From: Aliidiomarina shirensis
GTDB taxonomy: Bacteria; Pseudomonadota; Gammaproteobacteria; Enterobacterales; Alteromonadaceae
Reading direction: 5' to 3'
DNA length: 64,000 bases
Assembly (NCBI RefSeq): GCF_003987345.1
Contig: NZ_PIPP01000001.1
Location: 186,001 to 250,000, forward strand
Positions within the stretch are counted from its first letter, which is position 1; each line of letters opens with the position of its first letter. Shown here piece by piece: positions 51,216 to 60,235 of the stretch. Under the pieces are notes generated by a model, which was given only the letters and a program-made list of their open reading frames with translations, was not told the DNA's origin and did not search any database. Position numbers and translations under genes: made by a program.

Positions 51216-51242
51216 GCTGCCTTATTCACAAAGTGAGGCAGC
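51216..51242 (+). promoter_or_regulatory. Hairpin sequestering the Shine-Dalgarno of the EAL gene
   Basis: GCTGCCTTA (51216-51224) and TGAGGCAGC (51234-51242) form a 9-bp stem with one G-U pair around a 9-nt loop, directly abutting the ATG at 51243. The only Shine-Dalgarno, GTGAGG/GAGG (51235-51238), is in the right arm. A translational switch is inferred. Confidence 0.6.
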
Positions 51243-52919
51243 ATGAGCAGTAAGCGTTTTGTTCAATACTATTTTAATCACCGACGAACTATTCAAAGCT
51301 TTGGTGCTGTGCTCATTGCATTAGCTATGGTTACGGTTACATGGGTGGTTTGGCAAACGGGTGGCATTAAATTCGTTTACTCCCATTCCATGTATATTCC
51401 GATTTTGGCCGCTGGGTTCATTTTTGGCTTACCTGGAGGCATCATTGTTGCATTGATTGCTGGCATTGCCTTGGGTCCGTGGATGCCCATTGATACAGCT
51501 ACCGGTGAAATGCAAGAACCTATCAATTGGATTTATCGCACGGGTTACTTTCTGTTAATTGGTGGCATGAGCGGCTTGGTGGCGGATAGTTTAGGGCGTT
51601 ACATTGATTATTTACGCTGGCTTGCGCGCCATGATGTGAAAACGCAATTACCGAATCGAAAGCAATTATTTGAGGATATTCGAGGGTTAACGCATTCTGA
51701 TAAGCCCATGAAATCAAAACAAGATAAGTGCCTATTGATTGTTGTGAGTATCGATAACGTAAAACAACTGCAGGGGGCTTTTGGTTTTCGGGTTATCACC
51801 GAGGTAATATCCGTATTCAGCGCAACATTGAAGGAACATTTTAAGCAAGCAATTCATTTATACCGAACCGATAGCAACCAGATTGTTGTTTTGATGAAAT
51901 CCCCACAGAACATGATTGAAAACGATTTAAAAAATGTTGTGTCCCTCCTTAAATCTACGGTTAATTTTGATACCTACTCGGTTTATGTGTCAACTCACGC
52001 TGGCGCTGTATGTATTGCTAGCCATCACGAAGAACCGGAAACTTACCTTCAGCAAGGGGAAATAGCATTAGCGCACGCCTACGCGAAGCAACGTGATTAT
52101 GCGCAGTTTTCTTCTTCGCTTGAATTAACCTTACAACGAAACATTACATTACTCGGTGATCTACAAGAAGCATTGCGGTTAAATCAGCTGACGATGCATT
52201 ATCAACCAAAAATTGATTTAGCAACAAATGCGGTAATTGGCGTTGAAGCGGTGATACGTTGGAGGCATCCGGTTTACGGGGATATTGCGCCAGACGATTT
52301 TATTCCGCAGGCGGAACAAAGTACGTTGATACTAAAAGTTACTGAATATGTAATCTCGCGGGTGATGCGGCAAATAGCTGATTGGCAAGAGCAAGGCTTG
52401 AGGATTCCCATCGCGATTAACATCTCTTCACACGATATTATGGCAACAGGCTTTGTAGCCCGTTTGTTAGCGGAGCTAGAACGCTTTGATATAGATGGCG
52501 AGATGATTGAGGTTGAGCTTACTGAAGGTGCTTTAGTAAATGATCTTGCGCACACGCAACTAGAACTTCTGCGCCTGAACCAAGCCAAGATTATGATTTC
52601 GGTAGATGATTTTGGAACCGGTTATTCATCATTGCAATACCTACATCGTTTACCGATTGCCGGCATAAAGATAGATCGCAGTTTTATTAAGAATCTTCCG
52701 CATGATGATGGCGGCCGATATATTGTTGATGCGGCCGTAGCACTGGCAAAGAACATGGGTATACAAACCATTGCTGAAGGCGTTGAAACGCCTAGTGCGA
52801 ACGCTTATTTACGAAAAATAGGCTGTGATGTGGTGCAAGGGTTTTACTATACGCAAGCACTTCCAGCGGATAAATTCGTGGCTTGGTATCGTGAATTTCA
52901 GCCAACAAAAACGCACTAA
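51243..52919 (+). CDS. Membrane c-di-GMP phosphodiesterase with degenerate GGDEF and EAL domains
   Basis: The 558 residues have about four N-terminal membrane spans (18-115), a degenerate GGDEF domain (about 130-290) and an EAL domain (about 300-555). The GGDEF motif is lost (YRTDSNQIVVLM), so cyclase activity is not expected. The EAL core reads GVEAVIRWRHP (EAV), with the other catalytic segments kept: IAINISSHD, EVELTEGAL, SVDDFGTGYSSL, KIDRSFI and IAEGVET. Hydrolysis of c-di-GMP is therefore likely but not certain. It is monocistronic, between dcd and a convergent peptidase gene. Confidence 0.9.
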   Translation: MSSKRFVQYYFNHRRTIQSFGAVLIALAMVTVTWVVWQTGGIKFVYSHSMYIPILAAGFIFGLPGGIIVALIAGIALGPWMPIDTATGEMQEPINWIYRTGYFLLIGGMSGLVADSLGRYIDYLRWLARHDVKTQLPNRKQLFEDIRGLTHSDKPMKSKQDKCLLIVVSIDNVKQLQGAFGFRVITEVISVFSATLKEHFKQAIHLYRTDSNQIVVLMKSPQNMIENDLKNVVSLLKSTVNFDTYSVYVSTHAGAVCIASHHEEPETYLQQGEIALAHAYAKQRDYAQFSSSLELTLQRNITLLGDLQEALRLNQLTMHYQPKIDLATNAVIGVEAVIRWRHPVYGDIAPDDFIPQAEQSTLILKVTEYVISRVMRQIADWQEQGLRIPIAINISSHDIMATGFVARLLAELERFDIDGEMIEVELTEGALVNDLAHTQLELLRLNQAKIMISVDDFGTGYSSLQYLHRLPIAGIKIDRSFIKNLPHDDGGRYIVDAAVALAKNMGIQTIAEGVETPSANAYLRKIGCDVVQGFYYTQALPADKFVAWYREFQPTKTH

Positions 52920-52955
52920 ACAAATGAACTTAAACCATTAGCGTTTAGTGCGTTT
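52909..52955. terminator. Long inverted repeat overlapping the EAL gene stop
   Basis: AAACGCACTAAAC (52909-52921) is a perfect 13-bp complement of GTTTAGTGCGTTT (52943-52955), with a 21-nt loop containing an inner AATG/CATT pairing. The EAL stop codon is inside the left arm. Convergent genes flank it, so it likely terminates both. Confidence 0.75.
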
Positions 52956-52968
52956 ATGTTATCGAAAC

Positions 52969-54996
52969 TTACTGATTGTAACGGTCGAACCAATCAACAA
53001 TCCGATTTAAACGCTCAACTAGATTTATAGGCTTTCCAGCTCGGCTTAGTCCGTGTCCTTCATTGGCAAACACAACAAGCTCAACGTCTACATCATTCGC
53101 TTTCAGAGCATAAAACCACTCTTCACCTTGGCCTATTGGAGTAATGTGATCACCATCGCTGTGGATTATCAGCGTAGGTGTAACGACCTTGTCAGCGTGT
53201 TTAAGAGGAGAACGATCCCAGTAATAGTCGTAGTTATCCCAGATAGAACCACCAAACTCACGGATCATAGAAAGCGGCGGAAATGCTTGCGTGCCAGCCT
53301 CAGAAATCCAATTGCTTACACTACGTTGGGTTACCGCAGCCCGAAAGCGATCCGTTTGCGTTGTCGCCCAATTGGTGAGGAACCCGCCATGGCTGCCGCC
53401 GGTAATGAATAAACGGTCTTTATTCAACCAAGTGTAGCGCTCAAGAGCGGCATCCAGTGCAACAATATTATCCCGGTAGTCGGCGCCACCGTAATCAAGG
53501 CGCACTTGATCCGAGAATTCATGGCCATAGCCGCTACTTCCACGGTAATTCGTGAATACAACCGCATATCCGCGTGCACGCATTAATTGAACTTCTTGAA
53601 ACCACTGATGCCCCCACATGCCGCCGGGACCACCTTTGATATTCAGGATTAATGGATATGATTGTCCTTGCTGCACGCTTAGCGGGCGCAGAAAAAATAC
53701 ATCGAGAATGTCACCACGTTCATTTTCTGCTTGAAATACCTCAAACTCGGCTAAATCTAACTGCGCTTGTAGTGCGTCGTTAAAGCGGCTGACTACCTGT
53801 GTATTGTTGCGCTCAATATCGTCAACTGAATTGGCACTCACTAGGCGAGGGAGTGTGGTTTCGTTGTGTTCGACCCAAGCTAGGTTGCCATTGGCCGAAA
53901 TAGCAACATCGGCCATCGACATCCCACGGCCGGCCACGTAACGGTAGCCTCCCTGATTTAAATTGACCGTTTGTAAAGTGCGGCTACCACGATCGTCAGT
54001 GGTAAAAAATAGTGCATTTTCGGCGTACTGAAGGCCACTCGGGCTATGATCCATAGATTCCGCCAATACCTGATATGCATCAATGGTTAAATCATAATGC
54101 TGTAAATCAGGGGCCGCATAGGCATCCGCACGATAAACGTAGGCGATACTATGGTTACCAGTCCACACTGGGCTGGAAGCATGGCCTACCGGAGTGGCCA
54201 ATTCACGTTCCTCATCACCACAGCGAACAAATATCGATGAGCTAAAGTAACCATCGTTTGCTTGTGGATGGCGGTTACTTGCATACGTGATGCAATCGCC
54301 ATTAGGTGAAAAACTCGCACTTCCTTCATTCCACTGAGTATTCCCAGTGAGTGATGTTAATGATTTATCTTCGAGGTCATAGATCCATAAGCCGCTTTTG
54401 CTCGCATTTAAATAGCCGCCTTGGCGCTTATACACCGCGTCGGTAATCACGGTAACATCGGCGGCGTCATCTTCTTCCTCAGCTTTTACCGTTGGGTCTT
54501 CGATACTCGGATCAAGGCGGAGATTTAACAACAACTCTGAACCAGTGGGGTGAATCGCAACGCTACTGATACTCCCTTGCTCAAGCCGCAGTAGTTCTTG
54601 CGCCTCACCGCCTAATGCTGATATTCGGTAAAGCGCAGTGCCGTTATCGCGTCCAGATAAAAACAACATTGATTGACCATCAGGACTAAACACCGGGCTG
54701 AAATCACTATCCTCCCGAGTAAATTGAAATGGGGCGTTCCCATTTTTACTGAGCCAGATGTTGCTATTCCGAGAGCGTTTGTTGTCAGCTACCGTGGTTT
54801 TCACAAATGCCACAAATGCGCCATCTTGGCTTATTTGGGTATCGCCCAAGGTTACTACATCATAATAATCTTCGGCGGTAACCGGCCGGGGCTCTTCGGC
54901 TGCATACGTTGGTATAGCAAGGCCGAAAACGCCTAAAAAGGCACAGGTTGACAATAAATGCATTCGATAGGGTTGGGGAGTATTCAATAATTTCAT
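52969..54996 (-). CDS. S9 family peptidase (acylaminoacyl-peptidase-like), secreted
   Basis: The 675-residue protein has a signal peptide (MHLLSTCAFLGVFGLAIPTYA core, cleavage near residue 33). A beta-propeller of WD-like blades (about 45-400) and a C-terminal alpha/beta hydrolase follow. The catalytic Ser is in TGGSHGGFLTNW (about 531), Asp in IIHSDGDHITP and His in NEGHGLS. AAGGAT lies 9 bases before the ATG. Likely periplasmic or secreted oligopeptidase. It lies downstream of an M14 peptidase gene on the same strand, separated by a strong hairpin. Confidence 0.9.
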   Translation of the reverse strand: MKLLNTPQPYRMHLLSTCAFLGVFGLAIPTYAAEEPRPVTAEDYYDVVTLGDTQISQDGAFVAFVKTTVADNKRSRNSNIWLSKNGNAPFQFTREDSDFSPVFSPDGQSMLFLSGRDNGTALYRISALGGEAQELLRLEQGSISSVAIHPTGSELLLNLRLDPSIEDPTVKAEEEDDAADVTVITDAVYKRQGGYLNASKSGLWIYDLEDKSLTSLTGNTQWNEGSASFSPNGDCITYASNRHPQANDGYFSSSIFVRCGDEERELATPVGHASSPVWTGNHSIAYVYRADAYAAPDLQHYDLTIDAYQVLAESMDHSPSGLQYAENALFFTTDDRGSRTLQTVNLNQGGYRYVAGRGMSMADVAISANGNLAWVEHNETTLPRLVSANSVDDIERNNTQVVSRFNDALQAQLDLAEFEVFQAENERGDILDVFFLRPLSVQQGQSYPLILNIKGGPGGMWGHQWFQEVQLMRARGYAVVFTNYRGSSGYGHEFSDQVRLDYGGADYRDNIVALDAALERYTWLNKDRLFITGGSHGGFLTNWATTQTDRFRAAVTQRSVSNWISEAGTQAFPPLSMIREFGGSIWDNYDYYWDRSPLKHADKVVTPTLIIHSDGDHITPIGQGEEWFYALKANDVDVELVVFANEGHGLSRAGKPINLVERLNRIVDWFDRYNQ

Positions 54997-55016
54997 CGAA
55001 TTAGTATCCTTATATT

Positions 55017-55053
55017 GCCCGCGCTATGGATTAGAACAGCGCGGGCATTTTTT
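55017..55053. terminator. Hairpin between M14 and S9 peptidase genes
   Basis: GCCCGCGCT (55017-55025) and AGCGCGGGC (55038-55046) form a perfect 9-bp stem with a 12-nt loop. The T-run (55048-55053) follows on the + strand. On the - strand, where both neighbouring genes are read, only AATATAAGG follows, so termination of the M14 gene would be weak. It also lies in the S9 gene leader. Confidence 0.55.
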
Positions 55054-55064
55054 ATTTAAGGTGA

Positions 55065-57755
55065 TTAACGCAGAGGGCGTGCATGTGCAGCACCACGGAA
55101 AATAGCATTCATAAAGAGTACATGCATGCCATCTAAGTACGCTCGGAAGTTTGGTTCCTGAGTAAAGCTGATAACCAAACCATTTCCCTCAGGTTGCACC
55201 ATTAATAAAGGCTTGTGCGCGATTTGCTGTTGATTTTCAGCCCAAATATAACCACTTGCCAACACATCATCGGCGCCCACATAATTTACTACGTTACGGC
55301 CATGGTTAATGCGCAGCGGCGTGTAAATATCGTTGCCGATAAACATAGCATGCAATTGTTCGTGTACCCCAGCGGTTAACCAGTGCTCCTGATCAACAGA
55401 GGTACGCGCAATTACACCGGAAACCCAATCAGGTTGCGCATTCGGGTTGCGAATGTGGCGCTGATGCTCATCTTCGCTATCGATTAATACGCCATCGGTG
55501 CGGCCTTGCTCGGCGACATCCGCTAAACCATCTACTTGGGCTTTTTGCTCAAGTGAGCTGTGCAATAGTGGACTTTCTCCCGAAACTGCAAAACGTGTGG
55601 CGTTACCCAAGGTAATTAGTACACCGCCACGCTGTACCCACTGCCGTAAATTCTCACGGCCGGTATCGCCGAGCGCTTGCTCATAGCTCCCACCTGCTGT
55701 TGCTGGGAGAATGATAACCTGATAATTCGCCAAATTTGCTGCACGTAATTGCGCGGGGCGAATAGCGGTTACCGGGTAATTAAACTCCCGTTCGATAATA
55801 AAGCGCGTACTACCGGCACTTAGCACACTTGATGGTTGGTCCCACAGCAAAGCAATATTTGGTGCGTGCATTTGCTTCATATTCGCGGAGCCAACATTCG
55901 GGCCGTCACGCATCCAGCTTTTCTCTAAACCAGTCACCTTGGCGCCACTTGCAACGGCTAACTCTTGCACGGTTTCAGTTAAGTTTTCAGGGTTACCGGC
56001 GCGCGGCACAATTAAACTTCCCGCAGGGTATTCAGTACCATTAGCGTGCGTAAAGCTTAGATCTGAGCTACGAACACGCAAGCCTTCACGAAGAGCCGCG
56101 GTAAGAAAACGGCCACTGTTCATGTCGCCCCAAGGAATAACATAACCAAAATCGGCATCTGCGTTTGCTACGTCACCCGCTATTATCCGATCGGTATTCA
56201 CTGGCGTAGTGGCAACTCGTGGTTGTTGATGACAAATATCCATATCTAGGTTGAACATCAACGGTAACGACCACGCCGTAACGTCGTAAATTTGATCCGG
56301 TAGGTTATTGGCGCGTAAACGTTCTTGTTCCGTTAGGAATTCATCGTCCATAGGGACATTATCATCGAGCAGGGTACGAATAAGATGATAAGCCGGCTGG
56401 GCGGCTTGTACTACGTACGCCCCTTGTTCATAGCTTTCCCCACAAGCGCGGAAACTATCATTCGCTTGGCCCACTTCGATGCCTTGTTCTGAAAGTAACG
56501 CCATCAGCTTGCGATTACCGGCAATATCACGTGAGTTTGCGAAAATATAGCTCCGTACCGAACCTCGGCTACCTTGTTCAATACCTTGTTGACGATAGTT
56601 AAAAAACCGCTGCAAGAGATCTTGGCGGCGTTGCGATGCTGTTTCGATCGTAGCCATAAACGCTACAAAATTGCGCTGCACACCATCAGCATAGGTAAGA
56701 GTTTCGCCATCTCGCGTTTTAAATTGATGGCCGCGGGCGGAGCCCATTTCGTAGGTCATGGCTAAACTGCCATGATAGAGCGGCCAACTGGCACCATAAC
56801 CAGGATAGAACGCGTCGAAAATTTCGCGGGTAAAGTAATCAAAGCCAAAATCATCGAACCAAAGTGCATTATTCTCACCAACCCAGTTCAATCCTTCTCG
56901 TTGTTCGCTGGTGATAAACGGATTGTATGGATGCGCTTCAGGCGTAAAGTAATAGCTTAAATCACCGCCCATTTCGTGTGAATCAACAAAGATCAAAGGA
57001 TACGTTTGCAGCAACGCGGCTACTCGACCACGCGTTTCCGGTTGCGTAAGCGCAAGCCAATCTCGGTTCATATCGAAAAGGTAATGGTTCGTGCGGCCAT
57101 TTGGCCATGGTTCGTTGTGTTCAGCGGATAAGCGGTCCGATGATGGCTCTAAACCAACCGTTGCATAATAACGACTGACAAAACGCGCCCGCCCATCTGG
57201 GTTTTGTAACGGATCAAAATACACAATAGTATTTTCAAGCATTCCTTGCGTGCGCTCATCATTGCTGCTCAGCAAGTGCCATGCGGTAACCATGGCAGCT
57301 TCTGCGGGTGAGATCTCGTTGCCGTGAACGCTATTTGCGATCCACACCGATGCGGGTAATGATTCAATTAATTCGCGTGCTTGCCGTGAGTTCACCGTTC
57401 TTGGATCGGCAAGGCTACGCATCCCGGCGGTGATATCTTGAAAGCGGTTCATATTTTCAACCGAGCCGATAGCGGCATAAAACAGCGGCCGACCTTGCCA
57501 AGTTTCGCCGTAATCAAACAGTTTCACCTGATCTGGGTGAGCTTCTGCAAGCGCTTGAAAATATTCCTGAATTTGTGCTGGGCTGGATATCCGGCTGCCG
57601 GCTGGGTACCCCAATACATCTTCAATGGTGGGTGTATTTTGGTACTGCGCTTGTGGCCATTCTGGGATCGGTTGTTCTGCAGATACGTGGCCTGGATAAA
57701 GAAGGCTACTCATAGCTAGTGCTATTGTAGATACAGAAACGGACAATGATTTCAT
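55065..57755 (-). CDS. M14 family zinc carboxypeptidase, secreted
   Basis: The start at 57755 (MKSLSVSVSTIALAMSSLLYPG) gives a clear signal peptide with cleavage after VSA and AGGTG upstream; the longer frame adds 33 residues before it. The 896 residues have the M14 domain (about 30-360) with zinc ligands His/Glu in SVHGNEISPAEA (about 140) and VDSHEMGG (about 255), and Glu in MTYEMGSARG. A long C-terminal region (about 450-890) contains ThuA/glutaminase-like segments (VIILPATAGGSYEQ). Digests peptides outside the cytoplasm. Confidence 0.9.
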   Translation of the reverse strand: MKSLSVSVSTIALAMSSLLYPGHVSAEQPIPEWPQAQYQNTPTIEDVLGYPAGSRISSPAQIQEYFQALAEAHPDQVKLFDYGETWQGRPLFYAAIGSVENMNRFQDITAGMRSLADPRTVNSRQARELIESLPASVWIANSVHGNEISPAEAAMVTAWHLLSSNDERTQGMLENTIVYFDPLQNPDGRARFVSRYYATVGLEPSSDRLSAEHNEPWPNGRTNHYLFDMNRDWLALTQPETRGRVAALLQTYPLIFVDSHEMGGDLSYYFTPEAHPYNPFITSEQREGLNWVGENNALWFDDFGFDYFTREIFDAFYPGYGASWPLYHGSLAMTYEMGSARGHQFKTRDGETLTYADGVQRNFVAFMATIETASQRRQDLLQRFFNYRQQGIEQGSRGSVRSYIFANSRDIAGNRKLMALLSEQGIEVGQANDSFRACGESYEQGAYVVQAAQPAYHLIRTLLDDNVPMDDEFLTEQERLRANNLPDQIYDVTAWSLPLMFNLDMDICHQQPRVATTPVNTDRIIAGDVANADADFGYVIPWGDMNSGRFLTAALREGLRVRSSDLSFTHANGTEYPAGSLIVPRAGNPENLTETVQELAVASGAKVTGLEKSWMRDGPNVGSANMKQMHAPNIALLWDQPSSVLSAGSTRFIIEREFNYPVTAIRPAQLRAANLANYQVIILPATAGGSYEQALGDTGRENLRQWVQRGGVLITLGNATRFAVSGESPLLHSSLEQKAQVDGLADVAEQGRTDGVLIDSEDEHQRHIRNPNAQPDWVSGVIARTSVDQEHWLTAGVHEQLHAMFIGNDIYTPLRINHGRNVVNYVGADDVLASGYIWAENQQQIAHKPLLMVQPEGNGLVISFTQEPNFRAYLDGMHVLFMNAIFRGAAHARPLR

Positions 57756-57780
57756 GAGAAACACCTGTATTACTTTTTTA

Positions 57781-58740
57781 TTATTTAAGTGAATGAATAT
57801 CCGTAACGGCTTCCGCATCTCTGTGAGGGAGAAGGTAATGTGCTGCTTGCACAATTGCGGCCAACAGTCCGTCCGTGTTGTGTCGGTGAATTAATTCTTG
57901 ATCAGAGGCTACACATGAGATTACGGGAATATCAGTGTGCAATGACGAAGCATTACTAATAGCTAAATCTATGGGTTGAAAACCAAGTTGTTGTTCAAGC
58001 CAATCGAGCTTTTGCATTAACGTAAGGGCGCCTGCAGGGCTCAACTCGGGCACGAGATTCTCAATAAAGATAACCTTCGCCGGCGATTCGTAGATCGCTT
58101 TGGCAATATCGTTTACGAGTAATGGCGGCATAACAGAGGTTAAGAAGCTTCCAGGCCCGAGGATAATTAAATCGCTACGCTGCAAGTGCTTTAACGCTTC
58201 TGGGGTACCACTCACATTTGGCGATAAACTGAGCCGATGCGGCATACTGTTTAGTTCGTCTATGCGGATTTCGCCAAAACATTGTAAATTGTTATCAAGT
58301 TCGGCTAACAAATCGGTGGGGGTTTCCGACATAGGCAGAATACGATTATTTACTTTTAATAAGCGGCTCAGTAATTGAATGCCATCAATGGGGCGGGCTG
58401 AAAGTGCATCGAGCGTGTATAAAAGTAAATTGCCAAGATTATGGCCATCAAGATTAGAATTACTGTTAAAACGATAATTCAATACTTCTTTCGCAAGCGG
58501 TTGATTAGCTAGTTGCGACATGCAGTTGCGGATATCGCCCCAAGCAATACATTGATGATGTTTACGTAACATGCCAGTAGCGCCACCATTATCGGTGGTG
58601 GCAACAATACCAACCAAACGGCGTTCCAGAAATGCCAGCGTCGACATTACTCGACCCAAGCCATGACCACCACCAATGGCGGTGATACGCAAAGCCATAA
58701 GCGCCTGTTTATCACGAGCTGATTGCGAATGAATAACCAT
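57781..58740 (-). CDS. YvcK/YbhK family (CofD-like) protein, putative gluconeogenesis factor
   Basis: The 319-residue protein has the UPF0052 signatures ITAIGGGHGLGRVMSTLAFL and IVATTDNGGATGMLRKHHQCIAWGDIRNCM. ILGPGSFLTSVMPPLLV near 210 forms the rest of the nucleotide-sugar binding cleft. Homologues bind UDP-sugars and affect cell shape and carbon use. The start at 58740 (MVIHSQSARDKQ) has AAAGG six bases upstream. Alternatives at 58698 (MALRITAIGG) or 58773 are possible. It lies 25 bp from the M14 gene on the same strand and is divergent from waaA. Confidence 0.85.
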   Translation of the reverse strand: MVIHSQSARDKQALMALRITAIGGGHGLGRVMSTLAFLERRLVGIVATTDNGGATGMLRKHHQCIAWGDIRNCMSQLANQPLAKEVLNYRFNSNSNLDGHNLGNLLLYTLDALSARPIDGIQLLSRLLKVNNRILPMSETPTDLLAELDNNLQCFGEIRIDELNSMPHRLSLSPNVSGTPEALKHLQRSDLIILGPGSFLTSVMPPLLVNDIAKAIYESPAKVIFIENLVPELSPAGALTLMQKLDWLEQQLGFQPIDLAISNASSLHTDIPVISCVASDQELIHRHNTDGLLAAIVQAAHYLLPHRDAEAVTDIHSLK

Positions 58741-58877
58741 ATAACCTTTAATTTTTGCTTTTTGTTTTACCAACTATATAGCTTGCGGGGCGAAGAGTGA
58801 ATAAAAACGACGTTGAACATAGCCAAAGTAGCGTAAATTCTGGCAATATAGCAGCGCTTTAATAGAGGATTTGGAAT

Positions 58878-60182
58878 ATGCCCAGCAATAAAAACACCGG
58901 TTCACGCTACTTCGGTGTTCGCTTATATAGCGTTCTTTTGTATGCCATGATGCCATTTATACTATTTTACTTATGGTGGCATGGTCGCAAAAACACGGCT
59001 TACCGAGCGCGCATGAAAGAACGGTTTTGTAGCCAACATATTGATACCAAATGGCGTGGTTCAATCGTGTTTCATTGCGTATCGGTGGGTGAGTTTATTG
59101 CCGCGAGGCCTTTAATTGATGCTTTTGTGAATGACGACAGTGGCAGGCCTGTTGCTATTACGTGTATGACGCCAACAGCATCCGAACTAATTCAGCAAGT
59201 TTACGGCGATAAGATTTATCATTGCTACATTCCATTTGATACGCCCCGCGCAGTAAAACGTTTTCATGCGCGTTTGCAGCCTAGCGCATTAATAATATTA
59301 GAAACTGAGCTGTGGCCAAATTTAGTGCTTTACGCACGGCAAAATCAAATTCCGGTTGCCGTCGTGAATGGCCGTATGTCAGCGCAATCGTCACGTGGTT
59401 ATGCGCGTATGGAATGGTTGTTCAAGCCAGTTTGGGGCGCGCTTAATTATTGCGGTGCGCAATCACAAACAGCGGCAGAACGATTCTTAACGATTGGTGT
59501 GAGCGAGCACGCTTTAGAAGTTTCGGGGAATCTTAAATTTGATATCAATATTCCAGATTCTATTTTAACCGAGGTAGAAAGTTATCGTGAGCTATTTGGC
59601 GAACGGCCTATTATAACCGCCGGGAGTACTCATGAAGGCGAAGAGGCTGAAATATTGGCGGCGTTTGCGAAAGTGCTGCAGGTAAAGCCAAACGCTTTAT
59701 TGATATTGGTACCGCGGCACCAAGAGCGTTTTCATGCCGTGGCCGATTTGATTAAACAAACAAAACTAAGCATGGTGCAACGTAGTAGTGGCAGGCCTGT
59801 TACCGAAGATACGCAAGTGCTGCTCGCTGATACCATGGGTGAATTGCTCATTTGGTATGGGGTTGCGCAAATAGCCTTTATCGGTGGTAGCTTAATTGAG
59901 CGTGGTGGGCATAATCCTTTGGAAGCAATTGCCTTCGCAAAACCACTTATTAGCGGCCGCCATGTGTTTAATTTTAGTGAGGTATATGCGCAGCTCGATA
60001 AGCGGCAGGCCGTACGGTGGGTTAATTCCGCGGATTCTTTGGCGGATACGCTAATTGGATTGCTAACAACCATAGAAACGGCTGATAGAATTGGCCGTGA
60101 TGCGCAGCGTATTTTTTCCGAGCATAGTGGTGCGGCGCAGCGTATTTACGTGCGTATTCAACAGCTTTTAAGCGCTTCATGA
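58878..60182 (+). CDS. waaA: 3-deoxy-D-manno-octulosonic acid transferase WaaA (KdtA)
   Basis: Adds Kdo to lipid IVA in lipopolysaccharide core synthesis. The 434 residues have an N-terminal membrane anchor (about 14-33) and two GT-B domains. Signatures are FHCVSVGEFIAARPLI, ETELWPNLVLYARQNQIPVAVVNGRMS (about 136-162), TAGSTHEGEEAEIL (about 250) and FIGGSLIERGGHNPLEAIAFAKP (about 333-355), the nucleotide-sugar site. kdkA follows 53 bp on. Kdo kinase next to it suggests a single phosphorylated Kdo core, as in Haemophilus and Vibrio. Confidence 0.96.
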   Translation: MPSNKNTGSRYFGVRLYSVLLYAMMPFILFYLWWHGRKNTAYRARMKERFCSQHIDTKWRGSIVFHCVSVGEFIAARPLIDAFVNDDSGRPVAITCMTPTASELIQQVYGDKIYHCYIPFDTPRAVKRFHARLQPSALIILETELWPNLVLYARQNQIPVAVVNGRMSAQSSRGYARMEWLFKPVWGALNYCGAQSQTAAERFLTIGVSEHALEVSGNLKFDINIPDSILTEVESYRELFGERPIITAGSTHEGEEAEILAAFAKVLQVKPNALLILVPRHQERFHAVADLIKQTKLSMVQRSSGRPVTEDTQVLLADTMGELLIWYGVAQIAFIGGSLIERGGHNPLEAIAFAKPLISGRHVFNFSEVYAQLDKRQAVRWVNSADSLADTLIGLLTTIETADRIGRDAQRIFSEHSGAAQRIYVRIQQLLSAS

Positions 60183-60235
60183 TGATTGCAAACGCAGGAG
60201 CCCTAGAGTAGCAGGGGCCGTGGAGTAAGAGTAGA

